A stretch of DNA of 33,737 nucleotides from Prochloron didemni P4-Papua_New_Guinea (GTDB lineage Bacteria > Cyanobacteriota > Cyanobacteriia > Cyanobacteriales > Prochloraceae): contig JH611124.1 in NCBI GenBank assembly GCA_000252485.1, positions 1 to 33,737 of the forward strand, written 5' to 3'. Every line of letters starts with the position of its first letter. Position 1 is the first letter of the stretch. Shown here in pieces: positions 1 to 7,501 of this stretch. The position numbers were made by a program, and so were the translations under genes. The notes under the pieces were generated by a model that was not told the DNA's origin, did not search any database, and saw nothing but the letters and a program-made list of their open reading frames with translations.

Positions 1-49
1 TCAGTTGTTTTTGCCACTCTGCGTCTGTTTTCTGAATTTTTGCTGCCAT
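1..49 (-). CDS. msrB: Peptide-methionine (R)-S-oxide reductase, 5' end only
   Basis: Read on the minus strand, the first 49 bases encode an N-terminus beginning MAAKIQKTDAEWQKQL, cut off by the window edge. The pattern KIQKTDAEWQKQL is typical of the start of cyanobacterial MsrB, which reduces the R-epimer of methionine sulfoxide in proteins using thioredoxin. Only 16 codons are visible, so neither the zinc-binding CxxC motifs nor the catalytic Cys can be checked. The S-epimer enzyme msrA lies 6.5 kb away on the same strand but is not in an operon with it. Confidence 0.6.
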   Translation of the reverse strand, partial: MAAKIQKTDAEWQKQL

Positions 50-322
50 TTATCTATCCTTTTTATCTATCCTTTTTGTTATAGCAGTTGAAGCGTAGTT
101 GAGCAGGACTTACGCAAAATTTGGTCGAAGACACTAGGAATAGTGTGGTGCGTTACGAACGCACCCTACTGAATCTGAATCCCATCTATAAGTCCTGTGG
201 TGGGCAGTGCCGCACCCTACGAAGAGAGGAACTATCAACTGTCAACTGTCAACTGTCAACTGTCAACTATCCACTATCCACTATCAACTATCAACTATCC
301 ACTATCCACTATCCACTATCCA
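50..322. repeat. Intergenic repeat cluster with heptamer array
   Basis: No gene is supported here. A palindrome with 8-bp arms (GGTGCGTT / AACGCACC) lies at 147-165, of the type that recurs at 27094-27112. A tandem heptamer array of the units CAACTGT, CAACTAT and CCACTAT runs from 229 to 326 and directly abuts the stop codon of mltG. The motif CAGGACTTACGCA near 107-117 recurs near 28170. The open frame at 121-393 is a by-product of the repeats. Confidence 0.75.
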
Positions 323-1402
323 CTATTTTCTCGCTTGCCATTGACGACGAATTTGGCGAGTTGCGGCTAAATGTTGGGAATAGGTTTTGCTGAATATGTG
401 AGTACCGTCGTAGCGAGCAACAAAAAAGAGCAAATCGGTTTTTTCTGGATAAAGTGCAGCTTTCAAACTAGCAGCACCGGGACTGGCAATAGGTGTAGGA
501 GGTAATCCCGGATGGATATAAGTGTTATAAGGGGAAGCTGTGGCTACTTCGGCATAGGTTAAGGGGCGATCGGCAGTTTGCTTGATGCCTAAACCGTATT
601 CTACTGTGGGGTCTGTTTGCAGTTTCATCCCTTTTTTTAAACGCTGGGTAAATACTCCGGCAATGCGATCGCGTTCTTGGGCTATTGCTGCTTCTTTTTC
701 TACAATACTGGCTAAGGTAACCCATTCCAATAAGTTCAAGTTAGTTTGCTGTTTGGCTTTGCGATACATGGGTAAACTAACTCGCTCAAATTGGTTTAAC
801 ATCATAGCAATTACTTGCTGGGGAGTTACATTACCTACTGGCACTTTATAAGTATTAGGATACAAAAAACCTTCTAAATGAGGCAAATTTTTTGGTAGCC
901 AAGGATACTTTTCTCTAGGTATTTGTCTGGCACTGGCAGTAAATTCTTCTTCTGTAAAAAAGCCTAAAGATTCAAAATACCTTCCCATTTGCTTGATGGA
1001 CCAACCTTCGGGAATGGTGAAACTTCTTTGCATCACTCTTCCCTGCCATATTTGGGAAGCAATTTCTGGGAGGCTGTCGTTAAAAGAAATTTCATAGGTT
1101 CCCGCTTGAAAACCTCCTTCTGGGTTTTGGGTTGCCAACCACTTAGCCCATAATTTCCAAGCTTTAGCAGAACGAATTAAACCTTCTGCTTCTAAATCTC
1201 TGCCAATGTGTTGCGCTGCGGTTCCTAGGGGAATATTAATTTGGACTGTTTTTTCTGTTTGATTCAGTTCTTGCTTGTCAGAGTTGGGGGAGGAAAGAGC
1301 CCAACTCCACCAACTCCAGGTTTGCCAAGCACAAATACCGAAGGTTACAGGCAATAATCCCAAGTAATACCACCATTTGGAGCTATTTTTGACAGATTTC
1401 AT
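323..1402 (-). CDS. mltG: Endolytic murein transglycosylase MltG (YceG-like)
   Basis: 359 residues. MltG is an inner-membrane lytic transglycosylase that cleaves nascent peptidoglycan glycan strands and sets their length. A single N-terminal membrane segment (about residues 10-35, rich in W, L and G) is followed by the YceG domain. Recognisable motifs are EGWSIKQMG, LEGFLYPNTY, ASIVEKEAA (which carries the catalytic Glu by family knowledge), LQTDPTVEYG and SPYNTYIHPGLPPTPI. The length is normal for cyanobacteria. The stop codon TAG lies at the edge of the heptamer array, so the last codons adjoin repeat DNA. The DUF3727 gene lies 46 bases upstream on the same strand, probably co-transcribed. 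Confidence 0.95.
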   Translation of the reverse strand: MKSVKNSSKWWYYLGLLPVTFGICAWQTWSWWSWALSSPNSDKQELNQTEKTVQINIPLGTAAQHIGRDLEAEGLIRSAKAWKLWAKWLATQNPEGGFQAGTYEISFNDSLPEIASQIWQGRVMQRSFTIPEGWSIKQMGRYFESLGFFTEEEFTASARQIPREKYPWLPKNLPHLEGFLYPNTYKVPVGNVTPQQVIAMMLNQFERVSLPMYRKAKQQTNLNLLEWVTLASIVEKEAAIAQERDRIAGVFTQRLKKGMKLQTDPTVEYGLGIKQTADRPLTYAEVATASPYNTYIHPGLPPTPIASPGAASLKAALYPEKTDLLFFVARYDGTHIFSKTYSQHLAATRQIRRQWQARK

Positions 1403-1448
1403 TTCGTTATTTCAATGAACTACTAATTATTGTTCTCGCTTCACATCT

Positions 1449-2003
1449 CTATTCTAGTTCATCTGGTAACAATTCTTCTAGAATTTTCTGTAAGTTTTCA
1501 TCTTCCGGGTAAACCAGTTCCAACTGTTTCATTCTATTATATTTAGCAAAAAACAACAAAGGAGCGACGGGAGCGTAAATAGAGTATTTTTGGTGATGGT
1601 GATAGAAATTAGCTAAGAATTGCAGTTCTTCTTGTTCTAGGTTGGAGTCTTCTTCCTCCAGTTCTAGAGTCAGAATATCTTCTTCTTCTAGGGGGGGAAG
1701 TTCACCAGAAACAGTCAGAGTAAAGGCGGTGTGCTGGAGGACCAGGTCTAGTTCTGCCAAGACGGCTTTTGCGTCGGCAAAAATTTCCTCTATTTCTATT
1801 TCTTCTTCTACCGGGATTGCTGCGGAAACATCTCCATTATTGGTTTGATCGGACCAGGCCAAAATCAAGACAGTGGAGTCTACGGGCATTAGTAGTAAGT
1901 AAGTATCCCTTCCTACTGGTCGAGAATTTTCAATGTAACAGTCAAGCGATCGCCCGGCTTCATCAGTCAGGGTAAGCCTTTGTTGAGGGTCTGGCTCGTA
2001 CAT
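1449..2003 (-). CDS. DUF3727 family protein
   Basis: 184 residues, acidic, with long Glu/Asp runs in the middle (about residues 85-125). The N-terminal section, with TLTDEAGRSLDCYIE, resembles the DUF1292/DUF3727 fold. The C-terminal part with YSIYAPVAPLLFFAKY and the acidic tail ELLPDELE is typical of the cyanobacterial/plastid DUF3727 family. Its molecular function is not established to my knowledge. It sits immediately upstream of mltG on the same strand, a pairing I recall from other cyanobacteria, so the two are probably one transcription unit. A heptamer array lies just upstream of the start. Confidence 0.8.
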   Translation of the reverse strand: MYEPDPQQRLTLTDEAGRSLDCYIENSRPVGRDTYLLLMPVDSTVLILAWSDQTNNGDVSAAIPVEEEIEIEEIFADAKAVLAELDLVLQHTAFTLTVSGELPPLEEEDILTLELEEEDSNLEQEELQFLANFYHHHQKYSIYAPVAPLLFFAKYNRMKQLELVYPEDENLQKILEELLPDELE

Positions 2004-2010
2004 ATAGCAG

Positions 2011-2067
2011 TTGACAGTGGATAGTGGATAGTTGATAGTGGATAGTGGATAGTTGATAGTTGAGAGT
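2011..2067. repeat. Heptamer tandem array
   Basis: About eight units of GATAGTG / GATAGTT (the complement of CAACTAT / CCACTAT), the same family as at 229-326. It lies in the divergent spacer between the DUF3727 gene and chlD, where promoters for both would be expected. Confidence 0.85.
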
Positions 2068-2198
2068 TAATCTAGCAACTGCTAAAACCCAGATGTCAGT
2101 ATATCATACCGGGGAAGGGGGAGAGAAGCAGAAAGAGATGGTAGGATATCTCGAAGAATAACAATCAACCTCTTATAATCCATCACCCATTACCCCAA

Positions 2199-4193
2199 AT
2201 GCCTAGTTCTATTTTTCCTCTCACCGCAGTTGTCGGCCAAGAAGCAATTAAACTGGCTTTGCTTTTGGCAGCCGTAGATCCAGGTTTGGGAGGGGTGGCG
2301 ATCGCCGGTCGTCGTGGCACGGCTAAATCGGTGATGGCAAAGGCAATCCATTCTCTTCTTCCTCCTATTGAAGTTATTAAAGGTAATTTTTGCAATTGCG
2401 ACCCTCTCAACCCAGAAACTTGGGATGACTTGACTGCAGCGGAATGGCATGGGGCGGAGGATCTGCCGACGGAAGTTATTCCTACTCCTTTCGTGCAAAT
2501 TCCCCTGGGGGTGACGGAAGACCGACTGCTGGGTTCTGTAGACGTGGAGGAGTCGGTAAAGCGAGGGGAATCGGTATTTCAACCGGGACTGCTAGCGAAA
2601 GCCCATCGGGGAGTTCTCTACGTGGATGAAGTGAATCTCCTGGACGACCAAATTGCGGAACGCTTACTATCTGTTTTAAGCGAGGGACGGAACCAAATAG
2701 AACGGGAAGGTATTAGCTTTCAGCATCCCTGTCAGCCTTTGCTCTTATGTACTTATAACCCAGAAGAAGGAATGCTGCGGAAGCATTTACTAGACCGTAT
2801 CGCCATCAATCTTTCTGCGGACGGGGTGTTGGCTTTAGACCAACGAGTACAAGCGGTAGACCAGGTGTTAGCTTACACTCGTTCTCCTGGCGACTTTATC
2901 GCTCAATACGGTGAAGATACGGATAGTTTGCGCACGGATATTATTTTGGCTCGGGAATGGCTCAAAGAAGTAAAAATCCAGCAGGAGCAAATTAAATATT
3001 TGGTGGAAGAGGCCATTCGCGGTGGAGTGCAAGGACATCGAGCAGAACTGTTTGCTCTGCGAGTGGCTAAGGCTGCGGCTGCTTTGGAAGGACGGGATTT
3101 AATTACCGCTGAGGATTTGCGTCGGGCAGTGCAATTGGTAATTGTGCCTCGTTCTACTACGGTGGAAGCCCCTCCAGAACAAGCGCCTCCCCCACCGCCA
3201 CCGCCTCCTCAGGAACAGCCTCAAGATGAAGACCGAGATGATGAGGACCAGCAAGAAGAAGAACAAGACGAACAGGAGGATAGAGAAGAAGAACAGGAAC
3301 CTCCTAGCTTGCCGGAGGAATTTGTCTTTGATGCGGAAGGGGTGATTATGGACCCCAGCGTCCTTTATTTTGCCCAGATGATGCAGCGTCAGGGCAAGTC
3401 TGGCAGCCGCAGTCTCATTTTCTCTGACGATCGCGGGCGCTATGTTAAGCCCATGTTACCCAAGGGGAAGGTGCGGCGCATTGCGGTGGATGCTACTTTG
3501 CGATCGGCTGCTCCCTATCAGCAATCTCGACGACGGCGCTATCCTGGGCGCAAGGTAATTGTGGAACAGGGGGATTTGCGTTCCAAGCGCTTGGCCCGGA
3601 AGGCTGGGTCTTTAATCGTGTTTGTGGTGGATGCTTCCGGTTCCATGGCCTTGAATCGCATGGAGTCGGCCAAGGGCGCGGTGTTGCGGTTGCTGACGGA
3701 AGCCTATGAGAATCGGGACCAAATTGCTTTAATTCCCTTTCGGGGGGAAAAGGCAGATGTGTTGATTCCCCCCACTCGTTCCATTTCCTTGGCCCGGCGG
3801 CGGTTGGAACGATTGCCCTGCGGTGGACCCTCTCCTCTGGCTCACGGTTTGACTCAAGCGGTGCATGTGGGCATGAACGCTACTATGTCTGGGGATATCG
3901 GTCAAGTGGCGATTGTGGCTATTACCGACGGACGGGGAAATATTCCTTTGGCTCGTTCTTTGGGGGAAACCATGGATTCAGCAGAAAAGCCGGATATTAA
4001 GGGGGAATTGTTGGAAATTGCGGGGAAAATCAGACTGTTAAAAATGCAGTTTTTGGTGGTAGATACGGAAAAGAAATTTATTTCTACTGGGTTTGGCAAG
4101 GAGTTGGCTCAACAAGCTGGGGGAAAATATTATCATTTACCTATGGCCAATGATAGGGCGATCGCGGCTATGGCTCAGGGGGCATTTTCTTAG
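2199..4193 (+). CDS. chlD: Magnesium chelatase subunit D
   Basis: 664 residues. ChlD partners ChlI and ChlH in ATP-dependent insertion of Mg2+ into protoporphyrin IX, the committed step of chlorophyll synthesis. Residues 1-320 form an AAA+ module: GRRGTAKS is the P-loop region and [10 protein letters not shown] the Walker B. A Pro-rich run and a strongly acidic Gln/Glu/Asp linker follow (about 325-375). Residues 460-664 form an integrin-I (von Willebrand A) domain with the MIDAS motif DASGSMA. Length and order match cyanobacterial ChlD. The start [18 protein letters not shown] agrees with the family, although no strong ribosome-binding site precedes it. It appears monocistronic. Confidence 0.97.
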   Translation: MPSSIFPLTAVVGQEAIKLALLLAAVDPGLGGVAIAGRRGTAKSVMAKAIHSLLPPIEVIKGNFCNCDPLNPETWDDLTAAEWHGAEDLPTEVIPTPFVQIPLGVTEDRLLGSVDVEESVKRGESVFQPGLLAKAHRGVLYVDEVNLLDDQIAERLLSVLSEGRNQIEREGISFQHPCQPLLLCTYNPEEGMLRKHLLDRIAINLSADGVLALDQRVQAVDQVLAYTRSPGDFIAQYGEDTDSLRTDIILAREWLKEVKIQQEQIKYLVEEAIRGGVQGHRAELFALRVAKAAAALEGRDLITAEDLRRAVQLVIVPRSTTVEAPPEQAPPPPPPPPQEQPQDEDRDDEDQQEEEQDEQEDREEEQEPPSLPEEFVFDAEGVIMDPSVLYFAQMMQRQGKSGSRSLIFSDDRGRYVKPMLPKGKVRRIAVDATLRSAAPYQQSRRRRYPGRKVIVEQGDLRSKRLARKAGSLIVFVVDASGSMALNRMESAKGAVLRLLTEAYENRDQIALIPFRGEKADVLIPPTRSISLARRRLERLPCGGPSPLAHGLTQAVHVGMNATMSGDIGQVAIVAITDGRGNIPLARSLGETMDSAEKPDIKGELLEIAGKIRLLKMQFLVVDTEKKFISTGFGKELAQQAGGKYYHLPMANDRAIAAMAQGAFS

Positions 4194-4741
4194 TTGTTTG
4201 TTGTTTGTTGTTTGTTGTTTGTTAATGGAAGATGTCGGCTTTCCTCAGTTGATCCGATGAACGCTGAGGTTGAGGAGGAAGGCTACTTCCTTAGGTTTTG
4301 TTTGTGGTTATTTCAATTCTTACGTCTTTGTACCTGGGGTTAGAAACCGGGTTTCTTGCCAAAATTTTGGTATTAATAGTAAAGTCATGATAGAAACCCG
4401 GTTTCTTCGCTGAATATGTTAGGATTTTAAATAAACTTAAACCGTGGGATAGCCCAGGAAACTTGTGTTGGGTTTCGTTGCGGAAACCCAACCTACGATA
4501 GAACATCGCTTGCTTCCTTGGATTTGGTAATTGAGGAAGGAATGATGGTTCCTAGTTCTTATTTAATTTATCTATATCCATCTGTGGCACAGGCAAGATG
4601 CCTGTGAGTTATTAGCAATTGTAGGTTGGGTTAAGCGATAGCGAAACCCTTCGGCTACCGCGGTCCCTGAGCTACGACAGAACTGCGGTTGATATGATTT
4701 AAATAGCAGTAATCGCTAGTTATCATTTAAACTATCTGTAT
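4194..4741. repeat. Repeat-rich spacer downstream of chlD
   Basis: No gene is supported. From 4193 to 4223 there is a GTTTGTT heptamer run touching the chlD stop. CCTCAG/CTGAGG complementary segments near 4235-4265 may form a terminator. Two copies of the 15-bp palindrome AGAAACCSGGTTTCT are at 4342-4356 and 4392-4406. Hairpins lie at 4468-4491 (TTGGGTTTC / GAAACCCAA) and 4588-4606 (CACAGGCA / TGCCTGTG). A GTAGGTTGGGTTAAGCGATA repeat at 4621 recurs in inverted orientation near 10220-10250. Confidence 0.7.
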
Positions 4742-4773
4742 TCATCTGCGTTCATCTGTGTTCATCTGCGGTT
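4742..4773. repeat. Left 32-bp inverted repeat flanking a Uma2 gene
   Basis: 32 bases built of three TTCATCTG-type units. The reverse complement of 5428-5459 matches it at 31 of 32 positions by my alignment. It ends seven bases before the start codon of the Uma2 gene. Confidence 0.85.
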
Positions 4774-4779
4774 AAAATC

Positions 4780-5439
4780 ATGGTTGTTGCCAGTTCTCCA
4801 AAATCTACACAAGTTAGCCAAGAAACTCATCTAACTCCTTTTTTCCCTTTAAGAGGAGTTAGTTGGTCAACTTATCGAGCCTTAATGACCGATGTAGGGG
4901 AAAATAGACCTTGGCGCATTGCTTATAATCAAGGAATCTTAGAAATTAGAATGCCATTAGCACAACATGAAGAACCGAAACGACTGTTAGAAAGTTTTGT
5001 GGAAGCGATGGTGGATGAGTTGGAAATAGAACTGAGAAGTCTGGGTTCTTTGACTTTGGAACGAGAAGATTTGAAGCGGGCGATCGAACCTGATAGTTGC
5101 TTTTATATTCAAAATGAAGCTAAAGTTAGAGGGAAGAAGAAAATTAATTTAACTGTAGATCCTCCTCCAGATTTGGCGATTGAGTCGGATTATACTAATT
5201 CTTCTTTGAATAAGTTTTCTATCTATGCTTCTTTGGGAGTTCCCGAACTTTGGCGGTATTATGAGGGGAATTTGGAAGTTTATCATTTAGTGGGTGAGGA
5301 GTATGAAAAGAGGGATGAAAGCCTTGCTTTTCCTTCTTTTCCTGTTGGGGAAGTGGGAGAACTGATTGAGGTTAGTAAGACTGAGGGTCAACGATATGCT
5401 GTTAGGTTGTTGCGGAAGAGGATTATGAACCGCAGATGA
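4780..5439 (+). CDS. Uma2 family (DUF820) restriction-endonuclease-like protein
   Basis: 219 residues. Uma2 proteins have a PD-(D/E)xK nuclease fold and are greatly expanded in cyanobacteria; their biological role is unclear. Visible motifs are RIAYNQGILEIRMP, AIEPDSCFYI, PPPDLAIESDYTNSSLNKFSIYA and LGVPELWRYY, all in the expected order. The PDLAIE...S section is the variant metal-binding core. The last codons, MNRR and the stop, are encoded by the right-hand 32-bp inverted repeat, and the start codon lies seven bases after the left-hand copy, so the whole gene fits exactly between two repeats. A Uma2-like coiled-coil tail also occurs at the right edge of the window. Confidence 0.9.
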   Translation: MVVASSPKSTQVSQETHLTPFFPLRGVSWSTYRALMTDVGENRPWRIAYNQGILEIRMPLAQHEEPKRLLESFVEAMVDELEIELRSLGSLTLEREDLKRAIEPDSCFYIQNEAKVRGKKKINLTVDPPPDLAIESDYTNSSLNKFSIYASLGVPELWRYYEGNLEVYHLVGEEYEKRDESLAFPSFPVGEVGELIEVSKTEGQRYAVRLLRKRIMNRR

Positions 5440-5459
5440 ACACAGATGAACGCGGATGA
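5428..5459. repeat. Right 32-bp inverted repeat flanking a Uma2 gene
   Basis: Partner of 4742-4773 in inverted orientation with one mismatch. It overlaps the last four codons and the stop of the Uma2 gene. Confidence 0.85.
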
Positions 5460-5673
5460 TGGAGGATGTTTATGGCTTAATTGCACTTTTCAAACACGCT
5501 CTTAGAAACCGGATTTCTTTAACAAAGAGAGGGGCGATCGCCAGTCAGCCAAGAAACCGGGTTTCTTCTATTATTTTACTCAGGGGGCATTTTCGTAAGT
5601 ATCTCTCTATCCCCCTAAATCCCCCTTGCCAAAGGGGGACTTTGAATTAATTTTGAATTAATTATAAATTGGT
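5460..5673. repeat. Spacer with palindromic repeats
   Basis: No gene is supported. The palindrome AGAAACCGGRTTTCT occurs at 5504-5518 and 5552-5566, with a HIP1 octamer between them. A hairpin TCCCCCTT / AAGGGGGA lies at 5620-5639 and could terminate transcription from the Uma2 gene. Confidence 0.65.
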
Positions 5674-5702
5674 TTGACAAGAATTGATTGTTGAGTTAGA
5701 TT
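5674..5702 (+). promoter_or_regulatory. Putative sigma-70 promoter of the hydrophobic pair
   Basis: A perfect -35 hexamer TTGACA at 5674-5679 is followed after 17 bases by TAGATT (4 of 6 matches to TATAAT). It lies about 70 bases upstream of the first small gene, which has a strong GGGAGG ribosome-binding site. Prediction only. Confidence 0.4.
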
Positions 5703-5774
5703 GTAAGTGTGGGGAAGTGCGCGGCCATATTAAAGAATTAGTATAAGCGCTACTCTTTTGGGAGGTTTTGAATA

Positions 5775-5981
5775 ATGGAATTCACAAAATTCAGCGATAC
5801 CAGAAAACTGGCATTAATCTCCACCTTGCTAGTTGTTTCAGGATTAACCCTGTTGACTAAGCTATCAACATACGAGGAGATTGGATTGACAGAACGTTTT
5901 ATAGGTTCTGTTGGCATTGTGAGCACTTTGACCGGAACAGGCTTTAGCGCAATCGCATTCATACAAGCAATCAAGAACTAG
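5775..5981 (+). CDS. Small two-helix membrane protein, unknown function
   Basis: 68 residues, not recognised. Two hydrophobic segments, about residues 10-28 (LALISTLLVVSGLTLL) and 44-65 (SVGIVSTLTGTGFSAIAFIQ), are separated by a short polar turn with EEIGLTERF. The start follows GGGAGG with eight bases of spacing, a strong initiation signal. The next gene begins 17 bases after the stop, so the two form a tight pair downstream of a TTGACA promoter and upstream of a strong hairpin at 6427-6460. The layout suggests a small secreted or membrane-acting peptide system, but I see no conserved motif to prove one. Confidence 0.6.
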   Translation: MEFTKFSDTRKLALISTLLVVSGLTLLTKLSTYEEIGLTERFIGSVGIVSTLTGTGFSAIAFIQAIKN

Positions 5982-5998
5982 GCAGGAGAATATAACAA

Positions 5999-6379
5999 AT
6001 GGATAAGGTATCACTGACATTTAGTAGTGTATCCGCTGCAGGAGTAGGCTATGGTATAATTGCTAAAAGTGTGGCGATCGGAAACAGTATTGCAGCCTTG
6101 GCGACTGGAGTTCCTGGACCTACAATTGCAGCAGCAGCAGCACAAAGCGTTGCAGCTGGGGCGGTGGCATCAGAAACAACAATTGCAGTCGCTGTTGCAG
6201 CAACCGCTGCAAGTGCCACTACCGTTGTCGGTCTCGTTGCAGTTGGGATAGGTCTAGTAGGTATTACGGTAGCAGGAATTTCGGCACTTGGCCATTTTGG
6301 GGAAGAAGGGCCTTCTGGTCCTGCTGCTTCTAACAGGACTTATATCATGTCCGATTGCATCGTCATTAATAGACAATAA
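5999..6379 (+). CDS. Ala/Val/Gly-rich hydrophobic protein, unknown function
   Basis: 126 residues, not recognised. Residues about 10-100 are almost wholly Ala, Val, Gly, Ile, Thr and Ser, with few charges, enough for three or four membrane helices. A short polar tail with HFGEEGPSGPAASNRTYI and one Cys follows. AGGAGA lies nine bases before the ATG. The composition recalls pore-forming bacteriocins or holins, but there is no leader motif, no modification enzyme and no transporter beside it, so that is only a possibility. It pairs with the 68-residue membrane protein just upstream. Confidence 0.55.
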   Translation: MDKVSLTFSSVSAAGVGYGIIAKSVAIGNSIAALATGVPGPTIAAAAAQSVAAGAVASETTIAVAVAATAASATTVVGLVAVGIGLVGITVAGISALGHFGEEGPSGPAASNRTYIMSDCIVINRQ

Positions 6380-6426
6380 ACCCTGTTTCTTGTCTCAATT
6401 TATTCCACATTTTTAGGTCGATCGCG

Positions 6427-6460
6427 CCACTACAAAAAGCTAATGAGTTTTTTGTAGTGG
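6427..6460. terminator. Strong bidirectional terminator-like hairpin
   Basis: CCACTACAAAAA (6427-6438) pairs with TTTTTGTAGTGG (6449-6460), a 12-bp stem with a loop of about 10 bases. The stem carries an A tract on one side and a T tract on the other, so it can serve both the plus-strand hydrophobic pair and the convergent minus-strand msrA. Confidence 0.7.
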
Positions 6461-6498
6461 TCTACAGAGATGTAACCTACGCCCTTAACACATTCTCC

Positions 6499-7155
6499 TC
6501 ATCCCTTCACAACACCTACGGGACAAGCCACATTCGTACCTCCTAAACCGCAGTAACCATTGGGATTTTTAGCCAAATACTGCTGGTGGTAGTCCTCAGC
6601 ATAGTAGAATTCCGGAGCATCCAGAATCTCCGTAGTAATCTTGCCATAGCCAGCATTAGTTAGAGCTTCCTGATAGCCATCCCGAGAAGCTTCCGCCAGC
6701 TTTCTTTGTGCAGCAGAGTAAGTATAGATACCAGAGCGGTACTGAGTTCCCCTATCGTTACCTTGACGCATTCCCTGAGTGGGATTGTGGTTTTCCCAAA
6801 ACACTTGCAACAATCTTTCATAGGATATTGTCTTGGGGTCAAATACCACCAATACCGCCTCATTGTGACCGGTCATACCACTACAGACTTCTTGATAGGT
6901 GGGGTTTTGGGTAATACCAGCAGCGTAACCTACAGCAGTGATAAAGACTCCTTTTTCCTGCCAAAATTTCCGTTCTGCGCCCCAGAAACAGCCCATACCA
7001 AACATGGCCAATTCCATGGTTTCCGGATAAGGTGGTGGCAGGGGATTGCCGTTGACGAAATGATTGGGGGGTACTGACATTTTCTGTCTTCGTCCGGGTA
7101 AGGCTTCCTCGGGACTGGGAAGAGTCAGCTTTTTACCAAATCCAAATAGCACCAT
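6499..7155 (-). CDS. msrA: Peptide-methionine (S)-S-oxide reductase
   Basis: 218 residues. MsrA repairs the S-epimer of methionine sulfoxide in oxidised proteins. The catalytic motif GMGCFWGAE is at about residues 53-61. [27 protein letters not shown] and [13 protein letters not shown] are the other family signatures, and the tail with [15 protein letters not shown] supplies resolving-type cysteines. The N-terminal extension of about 40 residues (with [11 protein letters not shown]) is usual in cyanobacteria. It is convergent with the small hydrophobic genes, with a shared terminator hairpin between. Confidence 0.96.
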   Translation of the reverse strand: MVLFGFGKKLTLPSPEEALPGRRQKMSVPPNHFVNGNPLPPPYPETMELAMFGMGCFWGAERKFWQEKGVFITAVGYAAGITQNPTYQEVCSGMTGHNEAVLVVFDPKTISYERLLQVFWENHNPTQGMRQGNDRGTQYRSGIYTYSAAQRKLAEASRDGYQEALTNAGYGKITTEILDAPEFYYAEDYHQQYLAKNPNGYCGLGGTNVACPVGVVKG

Positions 7156-7501
7156 AGGTTTTAATTCTCGTATTTTAGCGGGGATTAGTTATATGCTTTC
7201 TATTATATATAGAAAAATAGGGAATAGGGAATAGGGAATAGGGAACAGGAGGGAAAGAACAGGGAAGCATTATTGTGCGTATTGTTTACCATGACAATGC
7301 TAGAGAACATGATACAACAAACACTTCGGATCCCCTTCGACTCGCGGTCACTGCCCTTCGACTTCGCTCAGGGACCGCGTAGTCGAAGTGCAGGGCAAGC
7401 GCTCAGTGCAAGCAACAAATAACAAACAACAAACAACAAACAACAAACAACAAACAACAAACAACAAACAACAAACAACAAACAACAAACAACAAATTAT
7501 T
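7156..7501. repeat. Spacer with hairpin element and heptamer arrays
   Basis: No gene is supported. A heptamer run GGAATAG lies at 7218-7246. A large imperfect palindrome is at 7335-7388 (see separate entry). A near-perfect run of about eleven AACAAAC heptamers at 7413-7496 ends next to the stop codon of the protein kinase. Confidence 0.75.
7335..7388. repeat. Large nested palindrome (cruciform-type repeat)
   Basis: CTTCGACTCGCGGTC (7335-7349) pairs with GACCGCGTAGTCGAAG (7373-7388), leaving a one-base bulge. The loop contains a second small CCCT/AGGG stem. Related pieces occur at 10161-10197 (CACTGCCCTTCGGCTACG) and 25700-25735, so this is a dispersed repeat. Confidence 0.75.

Noticed and set aside
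121-393. 90-residue open frame
   Set aside because: Its sequence is translated heptamer and palindromic repeat DNA and it overlaps the 3' end of mltG.
3170-3330. Low-complexity proline and acidic tract in chlD as an anomaly
   Set aside because: This linker between the AAA+ and integrin-I domains is a normal feature of ChlD.
5579-5596. 16-base match to the chlD 3' end (CTCAGGGGGCATTTTC)
   Set aside because: A single 16-base match in a window this size can arise by chance, and no further chlD sequence surrounds it.
1-7155. msrA and msrB as an operon
   Set aside because: They are 6.5 kb apart with genes on both strands between them.
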